Source: Williamsia sp. 1138 (GTDB taxonomy: Bacteria > Actinomycetota > Actinomycetes > Mycobacteriales > Mycobacteriaceae). From it: 64,000 nucleotides of DNA. Below are positions 51,276 to 60,823 of the stretch, piece after piece. The DNA lies in NCBI RefSeq assembly GCF_002095435.2, contig NZ_MJEJ02000046.1, positions 62,001-126,000 of the forward strand, given 5' to 3'. Every line of letters starts with the position of its first letter. The stretch's first letter is position 1. The notes under the pieces were generated by a model. That model was not told where the DNA came from and did no database searches. It saw nothing but the letters and a program-made list of their open reading frames with translations. The position numbers and the translations under genes are program-made.

Positions 51276-52742
51276 ATGACGCTGAGGCCAGAAAGCAGCT
51301 CCGAGCTGTTGATAGACGGAAAATTGGTACCGGGATCCGGCGGCACCTTCGACATCATCAACCCGGCCACCGAGGAGGTGATCGGGCAAGCCGCCGACGG
51401 CACCGCCGCCGACATGGACGCGGCCATAGCGGCAGCACGTACCGCCTTCGACACCACCACCTGGTCACGTGATCCGGCGTTCCGCGCGAAGTGCCTCCGC
51501 CAACTACGCGATGCACTACAGGGCCACGTCGACGAACTACGTGAGATCACCATCGCCGAGGTCGGGGCACCACACTTCCTCACCTCGGGCCCGCAGCTCG
51601 AGGGACCCATCGCGGACCTGGGCTACTTCGCCGACCTGGCCGAGAACTACCAGTGGAGTTCCGATCTCGGTCGCGCCAAGCCGATGGGCATCAAGAACGA
51701 CCGCGTAGTGCAGCGCGAGGCCGCCGGCGTCGTCGGCGCCATCACACCCTGGAACTTTCCCCACCAGATCAACTTCGCCAAGATCGGGCCCGCGTTGGCC
51801 GCCGGCTGCACCGTCGTGCTCAAGCCCGCCCCCGACACCCCCTGGTGTGCGGCGCTGGTCGGCAAGGTCATCGCCGAGGAGACCGACATCCCCGCCGGCG
51901 TCATCAACATCGTCACCTCGAGTGACCACAGCGTCGGAGCACTGCTCTCGACCGACCCCCGGGTCGACATCGTCTCGTTCACCGGTTCCACCGCCACCGG
52001 CAAGAAGGTGATGATCGCCGCGGCCGAGTCACTCAAGCGGGTGTTCCTCGAACTCGGCGGGAAGTCGGCGTTCATCGTCCTCGACGACGCCGACCTCGCC
52101 TCGGCCTGCTCGATGGCCGGATTCTCCGTGGTCACCCACGCGGGCCAGGGATGTGCCATCACCACCCGCCTCCTGGTGCCGCGCGAAAAGTACTCCGAGG
52201 CAATCGCACACGTGCGCGACAGCATGGCCGGGCTGCCTGCCGGCGATCCCACCGATTCCGGGACGATCTGCGGACCGGTCATCTCCGCGGTACAGCGTGA
52301 CCGTGTCGAGAGCTACATCCAGCTCGCCCGCGACGAAGGCGGCACCATCGAGGTCGGTGGCGGGCGCCCGGCGAACAAGGACAAGGGCTACTTCATCGAG
52401 CCGACGCTGATCTCGGGCGTCGAGAACTCGGCCCGGGTCGCCCAGGAGGAGATCTTCGGCCCCGTCCTGGTGATCATCCCGCACGACGGCGACGACGACG
52501 CGATCCGGATCGCCAACGACTCTCCGTACGGATTGTCCGGCGCGGTCTGGGGTACCGATCCCGACCGCATCAAGAAAGTGGTCGACGGGGTACGCACCGG
52601 GACCATGAGCATCAACGGCGGGATCTGGTACTCAGCCGACATCCCGTTCGGCGGCTACAAGCAATCCGGAATCGGCCGCGAGATGGGTGTGGCCGGCTTC
52701 GAGGAGTACCTGGAAACCAAAGCCATCGCGACACCAGCATAG
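51276..52742 (+). CDS. Aldehyde dehydrogenase (AldA/Rv0768-like)
   Basis: A 488-residue aldehyde dehydrogenase from ATG 51276, with AAGGAGG 9 bases upstream. It has the cofactor site TPWNFPHQINFAKIG and FTGSTATGKKV, the general base in LELGGKSAF, and the nucleophile in GQGCAITTR. It occupies the place of aldA (Rv0768) in the M. tuberculosis cluster and begins a plus-strand run of five tightly linked genes. It would oxidise an aldehyde formed from a P450-hydroxylated lipid or from another source. Confidence 0.93.
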   Translation: MTLRPESSSELLIDGKLVPGSGGTFDIINPATEEVIGQAADGTAADMDAAIAAARTAFDTTTWSRDPAFRAKCLRQLRDALQGHVDELREITIAEVGAPHFLTSGPQLEGPIADLGYFADLAENYQWSSDLGRAKPMGIKNDRVVQREAAGVVGAITPWNFPHQINFAKIGPALAAGCTVVLKPAPDTPWCAALVGKVIAEETDIPAGVINIVTSSDHSVGALLSTDPRVDIVSFTGSTATGKKVMIAAAESLKRVFLELGGKSAFIVLDDADLASACSMAGFSVVTHAGQGCAITTRLLVPREKYSEAIAHVRDSMAGLPAGDPTDSGTICGPVISAVQRDRVESYIQLARDEGGTIEVGGGRPANKDKGYFIEPTLISGVENSARVAQEEIFGPVLVIIPHDGDDDAIRIANDSPYGLSGAVWGTDPDRIKKVVDGVRTGTMSINGGIWYSADIPFGGYKQSGIGREMGVAGFEEYLETKAIATPA

Positions 52743-52755
52743 GGAGCAAGAAACA

Positions 52756-53493
52756 GTGAGCAACAACAGATTCGAAGGCAAGACCGCCATCGTCACCGGA
52801 GCCGCCGGTGGCATCGGCGAGGTCTACGCACGCCAGTTGGCTGCGGAGGGCGCCAATGTCGTGGTGGCCGACCTCAACGACGAGGCCGGCAAGCAGGTCG
52901 CCGCCGATATCGGTGGTCTCTACGTCAACACCGATGTCGCCGACCCGGAGTCCGCGCAGGCCCTGGCCACCGCCACCCTCGATGCGTACGGCCAGATCGA
53001 TTACCTGGTGAACAACGCCGCGATCTACGGCGGAATGCAGCTCGACTTCCTGATCACCGTGCCGTGGGACTACTACAAGAAGTTCATGAGCGTGAACCTC
53101 GACGGGGCACTGAACGTGACCCGCGCGGTCTACGGACACATGAAACCCGGCAGTGCCATCGTCAACCAATCGTCCACCGCTGCATGGCTCTACAGCGGCT
53201 TCTACGGTCTCGCGAAAGTCGGCGTCAACGGTTTGACCCAGCAGTTGGCCACCGAACTCGGCGGTTCCGGCATTCGCGTCAACGCCATCGCGCCGGGACC
53301 GATCGACACCGAGGCCACCAAGTCGACCACGCCGGGCAACATGGTCAAGGACATGGTTGCCAAGTTGCCGTTGTCGCGCATGGGAACCCCCGACGACCTG
53401 GTCGGCATGCTGCTGTTCCTGCTCTCCGATGAGGCGGGCTGGATCACCGGTCAGATCTTCAATGTCGACGGCGGACAGATCATCCGATCATGA
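52756..53493 (+). CDS. Short-chain dehydrogenase/reductase (Rv0769-like)
   Basis: A 245-residue SDR that starts at GTG 52756 (MSNNRFEGKTAIVTG), with GGAG at about 52743. The nucleotide fold is TGAAGGIGEVYA, NNAAIYGG follows, and the active-site Ser, Tyr and Lys lie in NQSSTAAW and YGLAK. The C-terminus WITGQIFNVDGGQIIRS is canonical. It lies 13 bases after the aldehyde dehydrogenase and ends in an ATGA overlap with the next gene. Confidence 0.92.
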   Translation: MSNNRFEGKTAIVTGAAGGIGEVYARQLAAEGANVVVADLNDEAGKQVAADIGGLYVNTDVADPESAQALATATLDAYGQIDYLVNNAAIYGGMQLDFLITVPWDYYKKFMSVNLDGALNVTRAVYGHMKPGSAIVNQSSTAAWLYSGFYGLAKVGVNGLTQQLATELGGSGIRVNAIAPGPIDTEATKSTTPGNMVKDMVAKLPLSRMGTPDDLVGMLLFLLSDEAGWITGQIFNVDGGQIIRS

Positions 53494-54341
53494 GCGATCA
53501 GACTGCGGTCGGGTTCATCGGGCTCGGCAACATGGGACTTCCGATGGCGCAGAAGCTGGCCGGATGGGACGGCGGATTGACCTTCTGCGACCTGAACCCG
53601 GACGTCGACGTGCAGGGCGCGACGCGCGCTGATTCCGCTGCAGAGCTTGCCAAGTCCGCGAGCGTCATCGGAGTGACCGTCCTCAACGACGAACAGGTCA
53701 ACGCTGTGGTTGCCGGTCCGAACGGCATCCTCGAGACCGCGGAGCCGGGCACCGTGATCGCGATCCATTCGACGATCAGCCCCCAGACCGCGGTCGATCT
53801 GGAAAAGCAGTGTGCGGCGCAGGGCGTGGCCCTGGTCGACGCGCCGGTGTCCGGGGGTGCAGACGGAGCGAAACAGGGCCGTCTGGCGATCATGGTCGGC
53901 GGCGAGCGGGACGCCTATCTGAAACTGAAAGAACCCTACTCACTGGTGTCGGACATGATGATCCACGCTGGGCCGATCGGGGCCGGTACCAAGATGAAGC
54001 TGGCCCGGAACCTCCTTCACTTCATCTCGTTCACCGCCACCACCGAGGCCTCTCGGCTCGCCGAGGCAGCCGGGATCGACATCGTCAAACTCGGCAAGGT
54101 GGTTCGCCACACCGACGCGATCACCGGTGGCGCCGGGGCGATCATGCTGCGGGAGACCACCGCCCCGATTGCGGCCGACGACTTCTGGTACGACATCTTC
54201 ACCCACGTCCGGGGACTCGGCGAAAAGGATCTCGGACTGGCCTTGCAATTGGGAACCGAACTGGGCGTGGAGCTTCCGCTGGGCGAGATCGCCTTGGAAC
54301 GGTTTGCCGACGGTTTGGGCGTAGGAAGGGACAACGCATGA
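53490..54341 (+). CDS. Beta-hydroxyacid dehydrogenase (3-hydroxyisobutyrate dehydrogenase-like)
   Basis: A 283-residue NAD(P) enzyme of the 6-phosphogluconate/3-hydroxyisobutyrate dehydrogenase family. The Rossmann motif is GFIGLGNMGLPMA (about 7-19), the substrate loop is DAPVSGGADGAKQG, and the catalytic lysine helix is GAGTKMKLARN. It matches Rv0770 by position. The gene overlaps both neighbours by ATGA. Substrate unknown, probably a beta-hydroxy acid. Confidence 0.9.
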   Translation: MSDQTAVGFIGLGNMGLPMAQKLAGWDGGLTFCDLNPDVDVQGATRADSAAELAKSASVIGVTVLNDEQVNAVVAGPNGILETAEPGTVIAIHSTISPQTAVDLEKQCAAQGVALVDAPVSGGADGAKQGRLAIMVGGERDAYLKLKEPYSLVSDMMIHAGPIGAGTKMKLARNLLHFISFTATTEASRLAEAAGIDIVKLGKVVRHTDAITGGAGAIMLRETTAPIAADDFWYDIFTHVRGLGEKDLGLALQLGTELGVELPLGEIALERFADGLGVGRDNA

Positions 54342-54751
54342 CATCGGAAGACACCACTGAGCAGCGTCAAAAAGGCTTGGACATGATGTCCAAAGTCTAC
54401 GGCTGGGAGATGAAAGACGGGCCGGGAGACTTCTTCGCGCACACCGCCGATCATCTCTTCGGCGAGGTGTGGACGCGTGAGGGGCTCTCGATCAGGGATC
54501 GTCGGTTGCTACTCCTGGGCGCGTTGGCGGCCACCGGACAGACAGATGTCGCAGAGATCCAAGCGGGTGCCGCACTGGGCAACGGGGAACTCGACGGTGA
54601 CCAATTACGCGAGATCGCGCTTTTCCTCTGCTATTACATCGGGTGGCCGCAGGGCACCCGGCTCAACTTCATGTTCGGCGACGTCATCGGCAAGTACGAG
54701 AAGGCGCAGCGGAAACAGGCGCAGGGCAACGGGACCCAAGCGAGCTCATGA
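54338..54751 (+). CDS. Carboxymuconolactone decarboxylase-family protein
   Basis: A 137-residue CMD/AhpD-like helical protein: MMSKVYGWEMKDGPGDFF, FGEVWTREGLSIRDRRLLLL and ALFLCYYIGWPQG. The C-x-x-C of peroxidase-type AhpD proteins is absent, so a decarboxylase- or binding-type role is more likely than thiol peroxidase. It corresponds to Rv0771 in the M. tuberculosis cluster. ATGA overlaps join it to both neighbours. Confidence 0.88.
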   Translation: MTSEDTTEQRQKGLDMMSKVYGWEMKDGPGDFFAHTADHLFGEVWTREGLSIRDRRLLLLGALAATGQTDVAEIQAGAALGNGELDGDQLREIALFLCYYIGWPQGTRLNFMFGDVIGKYEKAQRKQAQGNGTQASS

Positions 54752-55731
54752 CCTTCTTCGCGACCCGGTACGACTTCCGGGCGCCTGGAGCCTCATCCAC
54801 CGCGCGCGCAGAACTGTTCGCTCGCGCGGTCGAGCAGGTCTCCTACCTCGACACGCACGGTCAGGACGTCGTGATGCTCTCCGAGCATCACGGCTCCCCC
54901 GACGGATATCTTCCGAATCCACTGATGGTTGCCTCGGCGTTTGCGGCGGTCACATCGCGGATCATGCTCACGATCTCCGCCGTCGTCGTCAATCTGCACC
55001 ACCCGCTCCGGCTGGCCGAAGACATCGCGGTGCTCGACCACCTCAGTGGCGGCCGGGTGTCGTACACTCTCGGACTCGGCTATCTCCCTGACGAATACGC
55101 GCAATTGGGCGTGTCCTGGAAGACGCGGGGCGCAGACATCGAGCAGGCCATCCACGTTCTGCGTCAGGCATGGACCGGTGACGAGTTCGAGTTCGATGGA
55201 CGCCCGGTGCAGGTCACCCCCACACCCCTGTCGCAGCCGCATCCCATGTTGTCCTACGGCGGAGGATCACGGGCGGCAGCGCTACGGGCGGCACGTCTGA
55301 ACCTCGGCTTTCAGCCGCAGGTCGCCGATCCCGAACTGCGCGAACTCTACGACGACGAATGTCGGGCACACGGTCGCGACCCCGGCTTCGTGATGACTCC
55401 GCCACCGGGACCGTCGACGGTGTTCTGTGCGGAGGATCCCGATCATTTCTGGCGCGAGTACGGCGAGTTTCTCCTCGCCGACGCCAAAGCCTACGACGCT
55501 TGGCACGGCGATCACGCGTCCCATGTCAGGGACAGCTCGACAACCGTCGCCGAGTTACGCAGCGGCACCGGCTACGTCGTGTGCACTCCGGATGAGCTGA
55601 TCAACCGTTGCCGAAGCCGTGAGTTCAAGCTCGTCACCAGCCACCCTCTGTGCGCAGGCATGCCAGAGAAGCCGTCTTGGGAGAGCGTCCACCTGATCGG
55701 TGAGAAGGTCATCCCCGCGCTGAGGTCCTGA
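54748..55731 (+). CDS. LLM-class flavin-dependent oxidoreductase
   Basis: A 327-residue luciferase-like monooxygenase, probably FMN- or F420-dependent: MLSEHHGSPDGYLPNPL, LGLGYLPDEYAQLGV and MLSYGGGSRAAALRAAR are typical. It is the last of five overlapping plus-strand genes, and it has no counterpart in the M. tuberculosis block as I remember it, so it is an addition to the module. Its 3' end overlaps the convergent hydrolase gene by 23 bases. Confidence 0.85.
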   Translation: MTFFATRYDFRAPGASSTARAELFARAVEQVSYLDTHGQDVVMLSEHHGSPDGYLPNPLMVASAFAAVTSRIMLTISAVVVNLHHPLRLAEDIAVLDHLSGGRVSYTLGLGYLPDEYAQLGVSWKTRGADIEQAIHVLRQAWTGDEFEFDGRPVQVTPTPLSQPHPMLSYGGGSRAAALRAARLNLGFQPQVADPELRELYDDECRAHGRDPGFVMTPPPGPSTVFCAEDPDHFWREYGEFLLADAKAYDAWHGDHASHVRDSSTTVAELRSGTGYVVCTPDELINRCRSREFKLVTSHPLCAGMPEKPSWESVHLIGEKVIPALRS

Positions 55732-56440
55732 CGTCGAGCGACTCTGCGAACGAAGCAATCGACGCGCCGGTGAGTTCCGGCTGAATGAGTGGGAACAGGT
55801 GACTGGCGCGAGGTATCACGGTGAGGTTTGCACGCGGTGACACCGCCGCGAAGCGACGTTCATTCACCCGGAACTGGTCCCATCCACCGTTGATGAACTC
55901 GATCGGTCCCGGATAGCGCGCGAGCTCGCCGACTGCATCGAACCGAGATACCTCGGCGACGACATCCTTGATCGACGCCAAGGCAAGGCCGCCGACCTCC
56001 ATGTCGTCGGACACCTGCCGTCCGACCGCGGCACGGGTCAGCCACCGGCTCATGGTCGCAGCTTGTTCCGGAAGGTATGCGGTTGCGGCCCCGAAGGCGC
56101 GGAACGGGGTGGCGAGGAACCGGCTGGGTTGCGCGGTCGCGCACATGGCGACCAGGCCTGCGACAAGTTCGGGACGCCTGCCCGCGACTGCCATCGAGAC
56201 GTAGCCACCCATGGACATGCCTGCCACCACCGCAGGTCGGCCGAGCACGTCGATCGAGTCTTCGATGGTGTCGACGGCGCCGGCAAGGGTGAAGGTCTCA
56301 TCCCTGCGCTCACCGTGACCAGGCAGATCCGGATGCACCACGCGTCTACCGGGAATGGCAGCGGCAATGCGGTGCAGCGAGGCACCGCTGACGCGAATCC
56401 CATGGACGAGGACGACCGGCGTAGGTGCAGACGCAGACAC
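55709..56440 (-). CDS. Alpha/beta hydrolase
   Basis: A 243-residue hydrolase from GTG 56440; the longer frame is not supported. The oxyanion loop is VLVHGIRVSG, the nucleophile elbow GMSMGGYVS (Ser about 98), and the C-terminal His in IPRASHLFPLIQPE. The acid is likely the Asp of NGGWDQFRV. The substrate is unknown. It is divergent from a metal-dependent hydrolase and convergent, with a 23-base overlap, with the LLM gene. Confidence 0.85.
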   Translation of the reverse strand: MSASAPTPVVLVHGIRVSGASLHRIAAAIPGRRVVHPDLPGHGERRDETFTLAGAVDTIEDSIDVLGRPAVVAGMSMGGYVSMAVAGRRPELVAGLVAMCATAQPSRFLATPFRAFGAATAYLPEQAATMSRWLTRAAVGRQVSDDMEVGGLALASIKDVVAEVSRFDAVGELARYPGPIEFINGGWDQFRVNERRFAAVSPRANLTVIPRASHLFPLIQPELTGASIASFAESLDVRTSARG

Positions 56441-56515
56441 GACGCCAGTATGCCTGCGCTGCCGACCGACAGGCGTCTTCGGCGTGAACACCGTCGGTGG
56501 GTAACGTGAAGAACT

Positions 56516-57415
56516 GTGTCTGAACCCGAAGCGCTGTCCGCCGCCGAGGTCGATGCCGTTCGTGCCGTCTGGCAGCAACTCGGGCTGCCAGGACTGATCG
56601 ACGTGCACACCCACTTCATGCCGAAGCCGGTCATGGACAAGGTCTGGGCGTACTTCGATTCGGTGGGACCGCTGGTCGGCCGGGAGTGGCCGATCACCTA
56701 CCGCGCCGACGAGGACCGGCGGGTAGAGGTCCTGCGCGAGTTCGGTGTACGCGCGTTCACGTCGATGATCTACCCTCACAAACCGGAGATGGCTGCGTGG
56801 CTCAACAGCTGGGCCGCCGACTTCGCAGCGCGCACGCCGGACTGTCTCCACACGGCGACGTTCTATCCGGAGGTCTCGGCACCCCACTACGTCGAGGCCG
56901 CCATCGAATCCGGGGTGAGAATCTTCAAGTCGCACATCCAGGTCGGCAACTACGATCCGACTGATCCGCTGCTCGACGGCGTCTGGGGTGCAATCTCGGA
57001 CGCGGCCATACCCGTGGTCATCCATTGCGGATCGGGTCCGGCTCCCGGACAGTTCACCGGACCGCAACCGATCACCGCACTCTTACGCAAGTTCCCGAGG
57101 CTTCCGCTCGTCATCGCGCACATGGGCATGCCCGAATACGATGAGTTCCTGGATCTGGCAACAACATACGACCGGGTTCACCTCGACACCACCATGGCGT
57201 TCACCGACTTCGCCGAGGAGATGGCGCCGTTCCCGGTCAGCTCGACCCAGAAGCTACGCGACCTCGGCGATCGCATCTTGTGGGGCAGCGACTTTCCCAA
57301 CATCCCGTACACCTACACCAGCGCCCTTGACGCCGTGACGCGGCTCGGCCTGGGCGATGACTGGGCCCGCGGGGTGTTCTACGACAACGCGGCCCGGCTG
57401 TTCCAGATCACCTGA
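56516..57415 (+). CDS. Amidohydrolase family 2 (ACMSD-like) protein
   Basis: A 299-residue TIM-barrel metal-dependent hydrolase from GTG 56516. The first metal motif is LIDVHTHFMPKP; later ligands are VVIHCGSGP, IAHMGMPEYDEF, and the catalytic Asp in LWGSDFPNIPYT. The family includes decarboxylases and hydrolases of aromatic or amide substrates (ACMSD type). No neighbour clarifies the substrate. A 62-bp palindrome follows the stop. Confidence 0.83.
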   Translation: MSEPEALSAAEVDAVRAVWQQLGLPGLIDVHTHFMPKPVMDKVWAYFDSVGPLVGREWPITYRADEDRRVEVLREFGVRAFTSMIYPHKPEMAAWLNSWAADFAARTPDCLHTATFYPEVSAPHYVEAAIESGVRIFKSHIQVGNYDPTDPLLDGVWGAISDAAIPVVIHCGSGPAPGQFTGPQPITALLRKFPRLPLVIAHMGMPEYDEFLDLATTYDRVHLDTTMAFTDFAEEMAPFPVSSTQKLRDLGDRILWGSDFPNIPYTYTSALDAVTRLGLGDDWARGVFYDNAARLFQIT

Positions 57416-57422
57416 CCCGCAG

Positions 57423-57484
57423 ATGCACACGTTCGAGTCAAATGCACACGTTGCAACGTGTGGTTTTGACTCAAACGTGTGCAT
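57423..57484. repeat. 62-bp near-perfect palindrome between convergent genes
   Basis: The 20-base arms 57423-57442 and 57465-57484 match at 19 of 20 positions (ATGCACACGTT then GAGTCAAA), and the inner 18 bases (57445-57462) are a perfect palindrome, CACACGTTG/CAACGTGTG, with the same centre. Three forms of the segment ATGCACACGTT occur. It lies 7 bases after the amidohydrolase stop and 12 before the DUF2277 stop, so a cruciform or shared terminator role is possible; no long T-run is present. Confidence 0.85.
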
Positions 57485-57496
57485 TTGCAACAGTTT

Positions 57497-57778
57497 TCAG
57501 GCCTGAGCCGCCGCCCGCGCCGCAATTCGAGCCTGCACCTCCGGCCGCCGCAGCGGCGGAACCGTCTTCGGCGGTTGACGCCGAGCGGGCAACGACTGCA
57601 ACAAGTCCGTGGTCGCCGCCGTCACCCGCTGTACCGCGAGTTCGAACGCGTCGACGCTGGCCGCCGACGGCTTCTGCACGCCGCTGACCTTGCGTACGTA
57701 CTGTCGCGCCGCCGCCTCGATCTCGACGTCGGTCGCAGGCGGTTCTAAACCGCGCAGTTCAGTTATGTTGCGGCACAT
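57497..57778 (-). CDS. DUF2277 family protein
   Basis: A 93-residue protein with the highly conserved start MCRNITELRGLEPPAT and QYVRKVSG, which define DUF2277, common in actinobacteria. The last 30 residues are Arg/Ala/Pro-rich. The function is unknown; the single Cys2 may be significant. It is 15 bases downstream of the quinone-oxidoreductase gene, probably co-transcribed. Confidence 0.88.
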   Translation of the reverse strand: MCRNITELRGLEPPATDVEIEAAARQYVRKVSGVQKPSAASVDAFELAVQRVTAATTDLLQSLPARRQPPKTVPPLRRPEVQARIAARAAAQA

Positions 57779-57793
57779 GGGCCCTCCCTCATC

Positions 57794-59492
<1,699 letters not shown>

Positions 59493-59518
59493 AAGGCCCC
59501 ACCGTTCTGAACCGGGCT

Positions 59519-60025
59519 CTACGTACGTGCCGGGAGCCGATGTACCCGGACCTCGAGCCCTGAATCGTCGCCGATGGTCGCCGTCATGTAGGTGCACTGC
59601 GGCTGTCGGCGACGATCGGTCGGCGATCCCGGATTGAGCAGACGCAACCCTGTGTCACTGATGGTGTCCCAGGGAATGTGGCTGTGCCCGAAGACGAGGA
59701 CGTCGGTGTCGGGATACGCGAGGGACATGCGCTTCTCGCGTCCCGCCGACGCTCCGGTCTCGTGGGTGACGGTGAAACGCAGCCCACCCAGTTCGACGTC
59801 GGCACGTTCGGGCATGCGCGCCCGAAGGTCGTCGCCGTCGTTGTTGCCCCAGCACGCGATCAGCCGTTTCGACCGCGACTCGAGGGCCTGGAACGACGCC
59901 AGATCGACCCAGTCGCCCGCGTGGATGACCACATCGGCGCGGTCGACCTCATCCCAGACCTGCTCCGGCAGGTCTCGGGCACGCTTCGGTATGTGTGTAT
60001 CGGAGATCAGCAGCAGATCCACCAC
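59519..60025 (-). CDS. YfcE-type metallophosphoesterase
   Basis: A 168-residue calcineurin-like phosphoesterase. All metal motifs are present: LLISDTHIPK, IHAGDW, WGNNDGDD, VTHE and FGHSHIPWD. YfcE-like enzymes hydrolyse phosphodiesters with Mn or Mg. No pathway context is evident; the liv-type genes lie 39 bases upstream on the other side of its start... on the minus strand they are downstream. Confidence 0.9.
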   Translation of the reverse strand: MVDLLLISDTHIPKRARDLPEQVWDEVDRADVVIHAGDWVDLASFQALESRSKRLIACWGNNDGDDLRARMPERADVELGGLRFTVTHETGASAGREKRMSLAYPDTDVLVFGHSHIPWDTISDTGLRLLNPGSPTDRRRQPQCTYMTATIGDDSGLEVRVHRLPART

Positions 60026-60064
60026 ACGACCGTAGCGCGTGCGTGCATGGACGCGGCCCGGCGA

Positions 60065-60823
60065 TCAGGTCGCCGGGTCGGTCGCGACGACCACGCTCTC
60101 GGAGTCGTCCTTACGGGCGCCCAGGTAGGCGCGTTCGACCAGGGAGGGATCGTGGCGGAGGGCGTCCGCGGCCTCGGTGAGGACGATCTCGCCGTGCACC
60201 AGGATTGCTGCTCGGTCGGCGACTTCGAGTGCCAGGTGCACGTGCTGTTCGACCAGGATCACCGCCGTTCCACGCTGCTCTGCGACAGTCCTCAGGATCG
60301 GCAGGATCGATTCGACGACGACCGGGGCCAGTCCCATGCTCAGCTCGTCGATCAGCAGCACCTTGGGTTGCTGGATCAGCGCGCGTCCGATGGCGAGCAT
60401 CTGTTGCTCGCCGCCGGAGAGTTGTCCGGCGTCTACTTTCAGACGCGCACCGAGAGCCGGGAAATGGTCGAGAACCTCACCGAGCGCCTGTTTGCCGCGA
60501 TCGCGGCCCCGAGTGGCCAACTGCAGGTTCTTGCGCACGCTCAGGCCGCGGAACAGGGCGCGGTCGTCGGGGACGAGGACCAGACCTGAACTCACTGCCG
60601 CACGAGGACTTCCGCTCTTGACCGCGGCGTCGCCGACGCTGACGTAACCGGAGAAACGCGGCAGCAACCCGGCCAGCGTCATCAGCAAGGTCGTCTTCCC
60701 GGCACCGTTGGGCCCGAGCAGGCACAGCACCTGTCCGGCCTCGAGGGTGAGATCGACGTTGCGCACGCACGGACTTCGCTTGAAGTATCCGGCTTCGAGT
60801 CCGGCGCAGACCAGCGCACTCAT
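60065..60823 (-). CDS. Branched-chain amino acid-type ABC transporter ATPase (LivF)
   Basis: A 252-residue ATPase. Walker A is GPNGAGKTTLL, the signature LSGGEQQM, Walker B VLLIDELSMG, and the switch His EQHVHLALE. It matches LivF. The ATG overlaps the stop of the fused permease-ATPase gene by 4 bases (ATGA). It should pair with the LivG domain of that protein to drive uptake of hydrophobic amino acids, short amides or urea-like solutes. Confidence 0.93.
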   Translation of the reverse strand: MSALVCAGLEAGYFKRSPCVRNVDLTLEAGQVLCLLGPNGAGKTTLLMTLAGLLPRFSGYVSVGDAAVKSGSPRAAVSSGLVLVPDDRALFRGLSVRKNLQLATRGRDRGKQALGEVLDHFPALGARLKVDAGQLSGGEQQMLAIGRALIQQPKVLLIDELSMGLAPVVVESILPILRTVAEQRGTAVILVEQHVHLALEVADRAAILVHGEIVLTEAADALRHDPSLVERAYLGARKDDSESVVVATDPAT

